Below, in pieces: positions 59,201 to 64,000 of a stretch of 64,000 bases of DNA (positions within the stretch are counted from its first letter, which is position 1; every line of letters starts with the position of its first letter). A model generated the notes under the pieces. The model had not been told where the DNA came from. It searched no databases and saw nothing but the letters and a program-made list of their open reading frames with translations. Source of the DNA: Glandiceps talaboti (taxonomy: Eukaryota > Hemichordata > Enteropneusta > Spengelidae). The DNA is taken from assembly GCF_964340395.1 (NCBI RefSeq), contig NC_135551.1, positions 19,333,003 to 19,397,002 on the forward strand, in the 5' to 3' direction. A program made the translations under genes and the position numbers.

Positions 59201-60500
59201 GATGTACTCTGCCTTGTAAGTAGTAAGAGTAGATTTTGGATTGCCTACCCCACATACACAGTAAATCTTTCCTTTCTAATCTGTTCCATCTGTCTTTACT
59301 CAAGATTTACCTTCTATGCTTTCAAATCTACACTACATCTTGTAACAGTATATTAGCAACATGCATTGTTTTAACACGGGTTTGGTAGTGTTGTATAGGT
59401 CAATCTTGTAATAATGTAGCATTATATTATCTGCAATAATTGTAGTGTCACTTTTTCTGACAAGGGGATGCAACGAAATTCACCCCACGTCAGAAGAATC
59501 TACACTACAATTAGTGCAGCTACATTATAATGCCAAAAAAAGAAAAGAAATGGTTCTGGTCAGAGCATGCATCACTTGAATACCCGCGCGTCAGTCCTTT
59601 TTTTGTTTCTCCAGCCTATGCCTCCATGCGAAAACTGCAGAGCTAACAAAGTCATGAACAATCAATTTGCAAATGACATCTACCCCACATGCACACTTCA
59701 ATGTGTATCGCCTCAATAATAACGATGGTAGAAACAAACTTTAAAACAGTTTACACTTAAAAGGGCCAGTGCAATTCTATTTGTTACTTTGCATTATTAT
59801 GTTCATACTGGCCCATAATGAAAGCAATGTATGATTAAAAGTTAATATACTGCACGCATCATGTAGAAATAGGAGGGGGAAACCTGTACCTCCCATTCTG
59901 TTTCCTTCGACTTTGTTCATGTTTCCGGTATTTGCCGAGCACTCAAGTGCCAGTTAAGCCATAGACAATAGAGAAAGAGAAGCCAAATATGTTGTTTACA
60001 CACTTGTAACATTAAGTCATCCTTCTACAACGTGGTCTTGGGTTCAAAAGTATGATGTGTGTTGAAATGAGAAATATAGTAAATGTTATGCTTTAGCTCT
60101 GGAGGAGAAATAACTAAATAAACGATGTGTGTGGGGCATGAAAAGTAACTGTGATTTTTGTCACAAAAAACACCACACGCCACTGGGTACGAGATTTCAT
60201 TTTGATACATAACTTCAGCCTTTTGACGTATTTTCATAGTGTTACGAGCAATATTCTGAGTTATCAACATCATCAATTTTAGCCCCTGGAGACTGAGTGA
60301 CAGGTTTATTGTGAAGTAAATAAAATCGCGTAGTCGCACCATTTTAGTCAGTCTGTCCTGACCAGAACCAATTCTTTTTTGGGGGGGCCCAACATACCTT
60401 TCTCGCCACACCATCGCAGTGACAACCAGTCAGGGTCGCATCCTTTTGCCAAAAAGGCTTTAGCCACATCGAGTGGTTTCTCCCTCTGTCTACGAGACAT
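35020..60500 (-). CDS. KMT5A-like SET domain, zinc-finger, tyrosine-recombinase-like, Myb/SANT-like protein (15 coding exons)
   Basis: Exons (minus strand): 60398-60500, 58637-58790, 56601-56806, 56009-56187, 55436-55579, 53559-53651, 53266-53413, 52895-52938, 50630-50782, 49561-49707, 40199-42917, 39781-39930, 38101-38157, 36873-36932, 35020-35231. All introns are GT-AG, phases agree, total 4569 bases = 1522 residues. Order: SET domain (~33-148) with EYAGELIS, GRFVNHS and EEILYDYG, closest to KMT5A/SET8, which monomethylates histone H4 Lys20; C2H2 finger (321-341); six 15-residue acidic repeats (~655-744); two fingers (801-819, 883-902); recombinase-like core (~940-1330) with catalytic-type Arg, Lys, Arg, His and Tyr; DDDDD linker; Myb/SANT-like C-terminus. 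I recall similar, functionally unstudied proteins in fish and invertebrate annotations. Nuclear, chromatin-directed action is inferred. It could be a domesticated Crypton-like recombinase or a family of mobile origin. Confidence 0.85.
35232..36343. other. Intron 14, right part (no gene seen)
   Basis: Intronic by the gene model. The 126-codon open frame at 35449-35829 (minus) shows no domain and lies in sequence resembling the Helentron-like repeat family. Confidence 0.5.
36345..36673. mobile_element. MITE (~330 bp) with terminal inverted repeats and 10 bp target duplication
   Basis: The left end is AGTCAGTACAAAACACAGG. The right end on the minus strand is GGTCGGTACAAAACACAGG (17 of 19 match). 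The direct repeat AGGGTCTAAA flanks it at 36334-36343 and 36674-36683. The interior has a degenerate ~95 bp tandem unit (CATTTGAAAGG..., GAAATTTG(T/C)GATGGA) and a run of about 20 C at 36468-36486. Lies in intron 14. The 10 bp duplication fits Mutator-like elements. Confidence 0.82.
36873..36932 (-). CDS. Coding exon 14: short linker
   Basis: Encodes EFTNQQSEISVNSTSEAPVK. Acceptor CTCCTCCTTTAG|, donor GTTAAAG|GTACTT, phase 1 in and out. Confidence 0.7.
36933..38100. other. Intron 13 (no gene seen)
   Basis: Intronic by the gene model. AT-rich, no further exon needed by phase. Confidence 0.5.
38101..38157 (-). CDS. Coding exon 13: short acidic linker
   Basis: Encodes APEEVVSEESSEGSQTEIA. Acceptor TTCATGCTCAG|, donor ATAGCAG|GTAAAT, phase 1 in and out, so it could be skipped in frame. 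Confidence 0.7.
38750..39425 (+). repeat. Helentron-like repeat fragment, ~150 bp monomers, in intron 12
   Basis: Four or five monomers with GACTGAGTTATGGCTTTGG, AAACAAAATGGC, CATATTGGATTGTATC and TTGACATGCACATGTA. It ends GAGAAACGGCTCCGGACGGA, CGGATGGACGGACAGACGCA, CTCAATCTGTAAGTCCCC, the same tail as the elements at 30700 and 52067 but lacking the final hairpin. A C run at 38741-38755 marks the left edge. Confidence 0.8.
39781..39930 (-). CDS. Coding exon 12: acidic linker
   Basis: Encodes EVSDDDDDENDLDKGMENNT, ENSQNEEEKENTNCNDSIGI, NGSDRNDVIE. It joins exon 11 as DESC-E-VSDDDDD. Acceptor TATTTTGTAG|, donor ATTGAAG|GTAGGT, phase 1 in and out. Confidence 0.78.
40055..40135. repeat. (CA)n/(CATA)n compound microsatellite
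   Basis: ACACATACATACACACACAC followed by a second CA run at about 40109-40130, in intron 11. Confidence 0.85.
40199..42917 (-). CDS. Coding exon 11: acidic repeats, two zinc fingers and the tyrosine-recombinase-like core
   Basis: 2719 bases, 906 codons. After a Ser-rich start come six 15-residue units (DDSSEPDHGPSGEAS) at 42326-42059. Zinc finger 2 is CVFCNKAYAKLPRHFQQVH; finger 3 is C2HC, CEYCLAYFVKGELWKHQKNC. The recombinase-like core shows LLLFNRRRSGEMERM (Arg with Glu three on, about residue 1166), VVEIKGKRGRNVPVIV (beta-hairpin Lys, about 1213), STRLRKQIATL (second Arg, about 1287) and FLGHDIRIHREYYRLP (His about 1313, Tyr about 1322, nine residues apart as in phage integrases). The usual His of HxxR is Thr. 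Acceptor CTTTTCTAG|, donor TCATGTG|GTTAGT. The plus-strand and other-frame open frames here are shadows. Confidence 0.92.
42059..42326 (-). repeat. In-frame 45 bp minisatellite encoding 15-residue acidic repeats
   Basis: Six copies of a 45-base unit (GGGCCATGGTCTGGTTCACT plus AGAGTCATCACTAGCCTCAC on the plus strand). Units 1, 2, 4 and 5 are nearly identical, units 3 and 6 are variants with DP instead of EP. Unit length is a multiple of three, so copy-number change keeps the frame. Confidence 0.95.
42918..43925. other. Intron 10, left part (no gene seen)
   Basis: AT-rich, no coding evidence; a short TGTATATC/TTTGTATT repeat lies near 43550-43600. Confidence 0.5.
46213..46273. repeat. Perfect 27 bp hairpin with 7 base loop
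   Basis: Arms 46213-46239 and 46247-46273 are exact reverse complements (ATAATAAGCAGCATAAATGC within), loop AGATTTG. Lies inside the hAT-like element. Confidence 0.95.
46746..46940. repeat. Tandem duplication of ~100 bp
   Basis: Two copies of CCAAAGCCTCGATAACTGG ... GAATTTGATTTTATCTC ... CACGGACTCC(C/T)TCTAGTC AGGCAATGTATGTGTTC. The second is slightly longer. Inside the hAT-like element. Confidence 0.88.
48966..49560. other. Intron 10, right end: diverged Helentron-type repeat, no gene
   Basis: Contains CCGACAAATTTAAGCTTAAT, AGTAGTTCTTGGGATTCAGA, TTTTTCACCAAAATGCCTA, the same motif as the repeats at 54700-55300 and 30420-30500. Confidence 0.5.
49561..49707 (-). CDS. Coding exon 10: linker, duplicate of exon 9
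   Basis: Encodes LNSPVTGESENMSESTVSHE, NRLTLSHHIVESKAVTKNKS, DTASPIKNE. It aligns with exon 9 along its length (xxSP...GE...xxSVS/TVS...HHxV..xKxV...KxxSxTxxPxxxN). Phase 0 both sides. Confidence 0.75.
49898..50600. mobile_element. 703 bp inverted-repeat element with TA target duplication
   Basis: 22 bp inverted ends with one mismatch at 49898-49919 and 50579-50600 (outer part CACAGGGAAC, inner part TTGCACATCCC). Flanked by TA at 49896-49897 and 50601-50602, as for Tc1/mariner-type MITEs. The interior is made of repeated ACATAGCTG / CAGCTATGT and CCATGTACCAGCTATGT in both orientations, so it can fold extensively. It fills most of intron 9, 29 bases from exon 9. Confidence 0.85.
50630..50782 (-). 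CDS. Coding exon 9: linker, duplicate of exon 10
   Basis: Encodes IHSPLAVGGEGEDLRECSVS, NVTSPNHLVNVVKSVADTRK, NSKSATPVQKN. Phase 0 both sides, so skipping it would keep the frame. The intronic bases beside the donor (AGCTTTCAAACACTTAC on the plus strand) are the same as at exon 10. Confidence 0.75.
50881..52067 (+). mobile_element. Helentron-like element with internal ~150 bp monomers
   Basis: Starts CAAGCTGTCATCAGAGATGA with a small stem (GTCATC...GATGAC) then CTCAGTCCCC. The middle holds about seven monomers (AAAATGGCCGTCTGGCAGCC, ATATTGGACCGTAACACCC, TTGACGTGCATATGTACACT, GAGAAGAATCGGTCCAGTCA). It ends AATCTATAAGTCCCC...GGCGGGGACTAA, a hairpin followed by CTAA, and the next base is T. Lies in intron 8. 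Assignment to Helentron/Helitron is inferred from the end structure. Confidence 0.65.
52500..52815 (+). repeat. Two satellite units of the 43926-48965 family, in intron 8
   Basis: GTCATCAGGGGAACTCC, ATCATTTATCGAGGACTTCC, CATGATATATGTCCAATACA and GCTAGGAATTTCATACTTTA in the same order as the main array. Confidence 0.88.
52895..52938 (-). CDS. Coding exon 8: short acidic exon
   Basis: 44 bases encoding (D)LLSKNGDDDDCNVQ. Included because its phase (1 in, 0 out) is the one needed to join exons 7 and 9 without a stop. Acceptor TTTGCAAACAG|, donor GTACAG|GTAAGT. Confidence 0.65.
53266..53413 (-). CDS. Coding exon 7: C2H2 zinc finger
   Basis: Encodes WQCIICDWETDNTSKLVGHM, KLHI: a canonical C-x2-C-x12-H-x3-H finger (about residues 321-341). 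Acceptor CTCATTTAG|, donor CATTG|GTAGGC, phase 0 in and 1 out. Confidence 0.82.
53559..53651 (-). CDS. Coding exon 6: acidic linker
   Basis: Encodes IFDKMENSGDVIMLSSEEEQ, EEVDEIGNDKR. Phase 0 both sides. The acidic SSEEEQEEVDE run is low-complexity and probably disordered. Confidence 0.72.
54324..55375 (+). repeat. Helentron-like repeat cluster, in intron 5
   Basis: Starts AACAAGTCATTATCAATGAC, ATAGTTCCC, like 12419. One monomer of the AAAATGGCTGCCTGGCAGCC type follows, then about three diverged ~150 bp units with AATTTCAGCTCATT(A/C)(A/G)G CCC, AGTTTTAGAGTTTCAGAT. It ends in CAGACAGACAGACTGACAGA, CTGAACCTTATCAGTTCAGT TGTGCTAAAAAA; the last motif also occurs alone at 21262-21290. Confidence 0.65.
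55436..55579 (-). CDS. Coding exon 5: Ser/Asn-rich linker, paralogous to exons 9 and 10
   Basis: Encodes IYGFVASDSMSFINPCAERR, SKTSFNHGVASVDDTERNLN, SLSPANND. Symmetric phase 0. Its 3' half and splice donor resemble exon 9 (NHxV/GVAS-VDDT-R-N-S--PxN). Confidence 0.72.
55720..55872. repeat. (CATA)n plus 110 bp unique segment, duplicated at 58060-58433
   Basis: A CATA array at 55720-55767 is followed by CAGATAAGTAGTATAGAAGG and TAGCCAGACAGGTACCTCAC through AAAATGATCCAGAAAA. The same segment follows the much longer CATA array at 58060-58329, with about one difference in 110 bases. Confidence 0.92.
56009..56187 (-). CDS. Coding exon 4: post-SET linker
   Basis: Encodes QHPQTLKYAEMSEILKDNSY, ECTELTLAPPTKELMQHLDR and on to GRTLGKTLEQ. 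No known domain. Acceptor GCGTTTTCAG|, donor GAACAA|GTGAGC, phase 1 in and 0 out. Confidence 0.75.
56601..56806 (-). CDS. Coding exon 3: C-terminal half of the SET domain
   Basis: The split codon TG|T gives Cys, then IDAT, GRFVNHSQ (residues 99-106), VPKLCLFATKNIGKGEEILY and DYGE (141-144). NHS and the YDYG tyrosines are the SET active-site and cofactor motifs, all intact. CIDAT...VPxLxLxA...I..GEExLYDYG follows KMT5A more closely than SUV39 or MLL types. Bounded by TTATTTTCAG| and CATCCAG|GTAAGA. Confidence 0.9.
56807..58059. other. Intron 2, part (no gene seen); long C run
   Basis: Intronic. Contains a run of about 26 C at 57931-57957. No coding evidence. Confidence 0.5.
58060..58433. repeat. 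(CATA)n microsatellite (270 bp) plus duplicated 105 bp segment
   Basis: CATA units with a few interruptions (ACACGTACGTACA near 58181-58196, AATC near 58257 and 58297) to 58329, then the segment shared with 55768-55872. The Thr-Tyr-Ile-His repeat open frames are artefacts. Confidence 0.95.
58637..58790 (-). CDS. Coding exon 2: N-terminal half of the SET domain
   Basis: Encodes GRGIKSLRSLNQCDFIVEYA, GELISEIEGEKREESDPSTF, RFFFTHNKSNM. GRGI is the cofactor-binding turn and EYAGELIS the next conserved SET strand. Bounded by TTTTATTTTAG| and ATGTG|GTAGGT, phase 1 in and phase 2 out. Confidence 0.87.
58838..59347. repeat. Local tandem duplications in intron 1
   Basis: GAAGTGATGATAATTAACAT AAACAATAGT occurs at about 58844 and 59032, followed by matching TAATTGATYAATGCTACCC. 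Separately TACTCAAGATTTA...TTCTATGCTTTCAAA occurs at about 58933 and 59297. Confidence 0.75.
59416..59543. repeat. Imperfect foldback element
   Basis: GTAGCATTATATTATCTGCA, ATAATTGTAGTGT on the left pairs with ACACTACAATTAGTGCAGC, TACATTATAATGCC on the right; CTGAC and GTCAG close the loop, which is about 22 bases. Probably a small MITE in intron 1. Confidence 0.65.
59544..60397. other. Intron 1, left-hand side of exon 1 (no gene seen)
   Basis: The 129-codon minus-strand open frame at 60025-60414 reads through the exon 1 donor into the intron and adds no domain. Confidence 0.5.
60398..60500 (-). CDS. Coding exon 1: start and pre-SET segment
   Basis: Encodes MSRRQREKPLDVAKAFLAKG, CDPDWLSLRWCGEKG. 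The exon begins upstream at 60518 after an acceptor. The basic MxRRxRxKP start and the DPDW motif match what I recall from KMT5A-like recombinase-fused proteins. Ends in phase 1 (GAGAAAG|GTATGT). Confidence 0.82.
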
Positions 60501-60875
60501 GTGTTTACCACTACGTTCCTAACATAAAAATGAGATTTATTGGCATTAACTTAGGCAATTAAAGGTTACAACAATACAGCGTGACTATCATTCATATGAC
60601 AGGGGAAGTGAGGAAACACTTACAATTAATATGGTAAAATTCAAACAGACAACCAGTCGTCTAGTTATCCACGCTGCATTTGATGATGGACGGATGTGCG
60701 CTAAATTTAGGTGTTACGTTACATGAACATCGCTACCTCGCATCTCTCAACCCATGGAGTTTGCCATGCTCAACCGCACGTCAAAGTGGTTGTTTATTAA
60801 TGTTCATCATGATACTTACGATCAAAAACTCTGCGTTTACTGTGAAATATACAGAGACTTTATTTATATACTTAC

Positions 60876-60960
60876 CTTTTCTGAATTAGCGTCTATACTG
60901 TGTACCCGGAATGTGTGCACATCTGAGAAGAACGCACATCCACGCTGACCTCACACTCCC
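60876..60960 (-). other. 5' UTR exon of the SET-recombinase gene
   Basis: The minus strand ends in a consensus donor, GAAAAG|GTAAGTATAT, at 60876. The downstream acceptor TATGTTAG| at 60519 starts the exon that carries the ATG. Spliced in frame, this exon would add codons without an ATG and meets a TGA near 60946, so translation starts at 60500. The 5' boundary is unknown. Confidence 0.5.
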
Positions 60961-61075
60961 GCGGTGTGCCTAGTCTCAGATCTCATCTCGCTTTGACCAG
61001 ACTCTCGCCGTTGAGGGCATTCGCCCCCCCCCCCCCGCCCCCACCCCCTCCCTCGACCAGATAACAACGGTATTA
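60961..61075 (-). promoter_or_regulatory. Candidate GC-rich promoter of the SET-recombinase gene
   Basis: The only clearly GC-rich stretch near the gene's 5' end, with CTCGC, CGCCG, TTCGCCCC and a long C run at 61024-61036, directly upstream of the 5' UTR exon. No TATA box was seen. Inferred from position and composition. Confidence 0.3.
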
Positions 61076-61857
61076 TATCATGCGTAGGTGTTTTACCAAC
61101 TGAAACACTTTTGTCTTGTGACATTGCCTCGTCCTGCTTGCAGATGGTGAATATGTCTACGTTCCTGTCAGACGACTGACTCCACATTACAATTCTCCCG
61201 ATGCTAAAGTGCAAGTGTGACCCATTGAGAACTTCCCAACCTCAGATTTTCGAGATTAGTTAATATACTAAGCTGGTAGAATGTACTAATAGTGGTCTCA
61301 TCATTTATATCAACAGAAATAAAGAAGTGTCGGGTATTTGCATAATCGTCTTGCCCATCTCTTGTCAGTGTATGCATGGACACTCAGACCACTATAGAAA
61401 CTAAGTCTAAAATATAAACTAGAAAGTAGTCTTGCTGATAGACGTTGGGGTTTTCTTCCGACAAAGTTTGCTGTGACGCCTATCCTTGTTGTATTGTAAA
61501 TTCGGAATGACACACGAGGTCTAGCAGCTAGACTAGGACATAAGTAGCTGTGGCCAGATTCATATAGCAAGTATTCATAGTAGGAGCACAGAAACATATA
61601 AAGACTTATTTTTTCTTTATTGTTTATTATACGTTTGTAGTGGTATTTTAAAATCTTGCATTTGTATTGCAATTGATTGGCATGATTGGCGTGACTTGAA
61701 CGCTTATAACTTTGATTGTTAACTTTCGAACACGCAGAACAATTAATAGCCAGCCACCTTAGCTAGCTCTGATATATGCTTTGAGAACTCGGTCAGCAGT
61801 TGTGTCGCAGTTCTCAGTGCATATTTCTAGAGCTGTGAACCGTCTTTTTTGAGGACA
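61076..61857. other. No gene seen
   Basis: Upstream region with short open frames only. Confidence 0.5.
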
Positions 61858-62935
61858 GCACGACATTGCAAATATATACGTTATCGGATAATATCGTCTA
61901 AAATCTAAGTTATAGTCTAAATTAGAGGGGCGGGCTGGGAGGCGACGATATTATCGGATTTTATCGGATAAAATCTAAAACCTGTCTAAAATCTAAGTTA
62001 CAGGGGCTTGCTGGGAGGCCTGAGTCCCAGAAGACGATATTATCGGATGTTATCGAATAAAATCAAAAACTTGTCTAAAATCTAAGTTAGAGTCTAAATT
62101 AGAGGGGTGAGATTGGAGGCCTGGGTCCCAGAAGACGATATAATCGGATTTTATCGGATAAATTATAAAACCTGTCTAAAATCTAAGTTAGAGTCTAAAT
62201 TAGAGGGGCGGGTTTGGAGGCCTGGGGTCCCAGAAGACGATATTATCGGATTTTATCGGATAAAATCTAAAACCCGCTAAAATCTAAGTAAGAGTCTCAA
62301 TTAAAAATATCCGATAAAATGTAGTATCGGGGCCCCGCCGATGCTCTGTCTAATATCATGATAGTCTAAGTTAGATTTTATACTCTTAGTTAGAAATTGT
62401 CGGATAATATCCGATAAAACGTGAACTGTCCAATATTATAGTCTAAGTTAGATTTTATACTGTAAGTTAGAAATTATCGGAACAAATCTCAGTTAGAGTT
62501 TAATATTAGACGTGCTGGTTGGGAGGCCGGGGTTGTGATGAGTCGTGTGCAGTCTAATATTAAAGTCTAAGTTAGATATTATCTGATTATTATCCGATAA
62601 TGGAATATGTGCAATGTCGCGTCTTCATGTCTTTTTTTACACCTGACCTCATGAAGACACGACATTACACAAATAGCCATTATCGAATAAAATCGTATGT
62701 TAGACTCTAGGTTAGATGCAGGCTGTAACTTACTTTTGATGACATTATCCTATAAAAAGTACTCTGTATGTGTGAAGTGTATTATTATTAGTCTACAATT
62801 CGATTTCAGAGTATTACTTGGATTTTATCCAATATCATCTGATAAAAAGGTACTTCTGGGGGTTCAGGCCATGAGAGATGTCTAATATTAGATTTTAGAG
62901 GATATTATCTAAAATTATTAGACTCTAATACATCC
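61858..62935. repeat. TATCGGAT/ATCCGATA repeat element with tandem and inverted units
   Basis: About four 90-102 bp units at 61940-62300, each with GACGATATTATCGGATTTTA, TCGGATAAAATCTAAAACC, TGTCTAAAATCTAAGTTAGA, and GGAGGCCTGGGTCCCAGAAG. From about 62300 the motif appears in the opposite sense (ATCCGATAAAA..., around CGGGGCCCCG). The outer parts, ACGACATTGCAAATAT (61862) and, on the minus strand, GCGACATTGCACATAT (from 62625), are inverted. A hairpin at 62607-62670 pairs GCGTCTTCATG with CATGAAGACAC. Confidence 0.8.
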
Positions 62936-64000
62936 ATGGTTAGACTCAGACCATGTTACACAGACAATGAACACAAAATTGCAGTCCCTTGCTTTTATAA
63001 TGTTTTGCACTCACAAATCCGTGATTGACAGAATGTAAACTTTAATACTATGGATGAATAATGTTTAAATGTTGCAAACCTTTCTCACACATATTCTTGA
63101 CAGTGATGTTGATTTTGAGAGAAGATTGTGTTTGACAATATAATAGACAAGTCAAGATTACTGACTACATAGCTAGCGCTCTTCAATATGTATGTGTGAA
63201 CAGTGAGTGAAAACAGCTGGTGTACTTCCAATTTCTCTTACAAGGCATGTACGCTCAACACAGCCAGTACGATCCGTGTCAGAAAAAAATCGATATTCTT
63301 TTCACTAAACTTTGCAACATTGTATAATCAATCGACATTGTAGCTGTCAATCAATTATTGCTGCCTTAAATGCTTTGTGGAATAGCTTACAAATGAGAGC
63401 CTCCCTGTGCCCTGGACCATAGTGTCTCTATCTCTGTCTTGCCGTCTCTACTTCCGCCCCTATCTGAGTATCTCAACCTCTAGCTTGTAGCTTAAAACCT
63501 CTAGAAAATCCCAATAACATTTCCTATAGAAATGCAAACCTGTTTCAAAGTCATGGCTCTTCGCCCGGGCTATTCGTATAAGAATGTCAACCTCATGATT
63601 AATCTAAACTAGGGAAGTTAATCACATGCATGTTTCAAGTCATAAAATTATATTTGCATAGCATAGTTACATAATGTTGACATCATTTAGTATTTTATCA
63701 AGGTTAAAATCACAGTATGTTTATCTTTATTTCATGTCATTTTAACTTTTAGTGAAGTTCATCAATCCACTGATTCTGATAGGAGGTGACCACTATTTGG
63801 GTGGAGTTCCCATTGCAGTCAAAACAAGATCGAAAGCACAATACACCAAAATACACTGTGATAATACACTGTTATTACATCGGAGCTGTTTATTTTACGG
63901 CTGCAAATTTTAATCCCCCCCCCCCCCCAGCCCAAAGAAAAGTGAGCCTTGGATATTTACAGTTTCAACACAAACAATAAATTGCAACAATGTATAAAAT
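62936..64000. other. No gene seen
   Basis: AT-rich to the window end, with a C run at 63914-63928. No coding exon supported. Confidence 0.5.

Noticed and set aside
61310-61672. 120-codon minus-strand open frame upstream of the SET-recombinase gene
   Set aside because: No domain or splice context. Composition is like the surrounding non-coding sequence.

Overview
The window reads as AT-rich, intron-rich, repeat-dense animal DNA, most likely from a marine invertebrate. Reasons: genes are split by GT-AG introns, an animal-type non-LTR retrotransposon is present, MITEs, satellites and microsatellites are dense, and the two host genes belong to families I know from invertebrate deuterostomes and fish. 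I cannot fix the species from sequence alone.

Layout. Bases 2-1740 hold the 3' part of a CR1/L2/Jockey-type retrotransposon. Bases 3.5-9 kb are non-coding, with a 60-70 bp tandem array and several dispersed repeats. At 9.0-9.5 kb the minus strand carries the first coding exon of a DUF4062 (STAND/NACHT-WD type) gene. From 10 to 35 kb I see no convincing gene: there is a 1.8 kb inverted-repeat element with two nested foldback MITEs (13.8-15.7 kb), a 47/54 bp minisatellite with higher-order structure (16.8-18.3 kb), further MITE copies (25.2 kb), a ~67 bp tandem array (28.3-29.7 kb) and Helentron-like repeats (29.8-34.3 kb).

The right half (35.0-60.5 kb, minus strand) is occupied by one large gene that I assembled by hand from 15 coding exons whose splice phases all agree (4569 coding bases, 1522 residues). 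Its order is: KMT5A/SET8-like SET domain, acidic linkers with a C2H2 finger, a tandem acidic 15-residue repeat, two more zinc fingers, a tyrosine-recombinase-like domain with most catalytic residues including the tyrosine, and a Myb/SANT-like C-terminus. This is the strongest candidate for an under-described system: a histone-methyltransferase-type domain joined to a recombinase-type domain. Its introns hold a large 160-190 bp satellite split by a hAT-like element with 5 bp target duplications, a TA-flanked inverted-repeat element, a 330 bp MITE with 10 bp target duplications, and Helentron-like repeats. Three of its exons appear to be copies of each other.

The right end (61.8-62.9 kb) holds an unusual array of TATCGGAT / ATCCGATA-rich units in both orientations. 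No tRNA, rRNA or CRISPR array was found.
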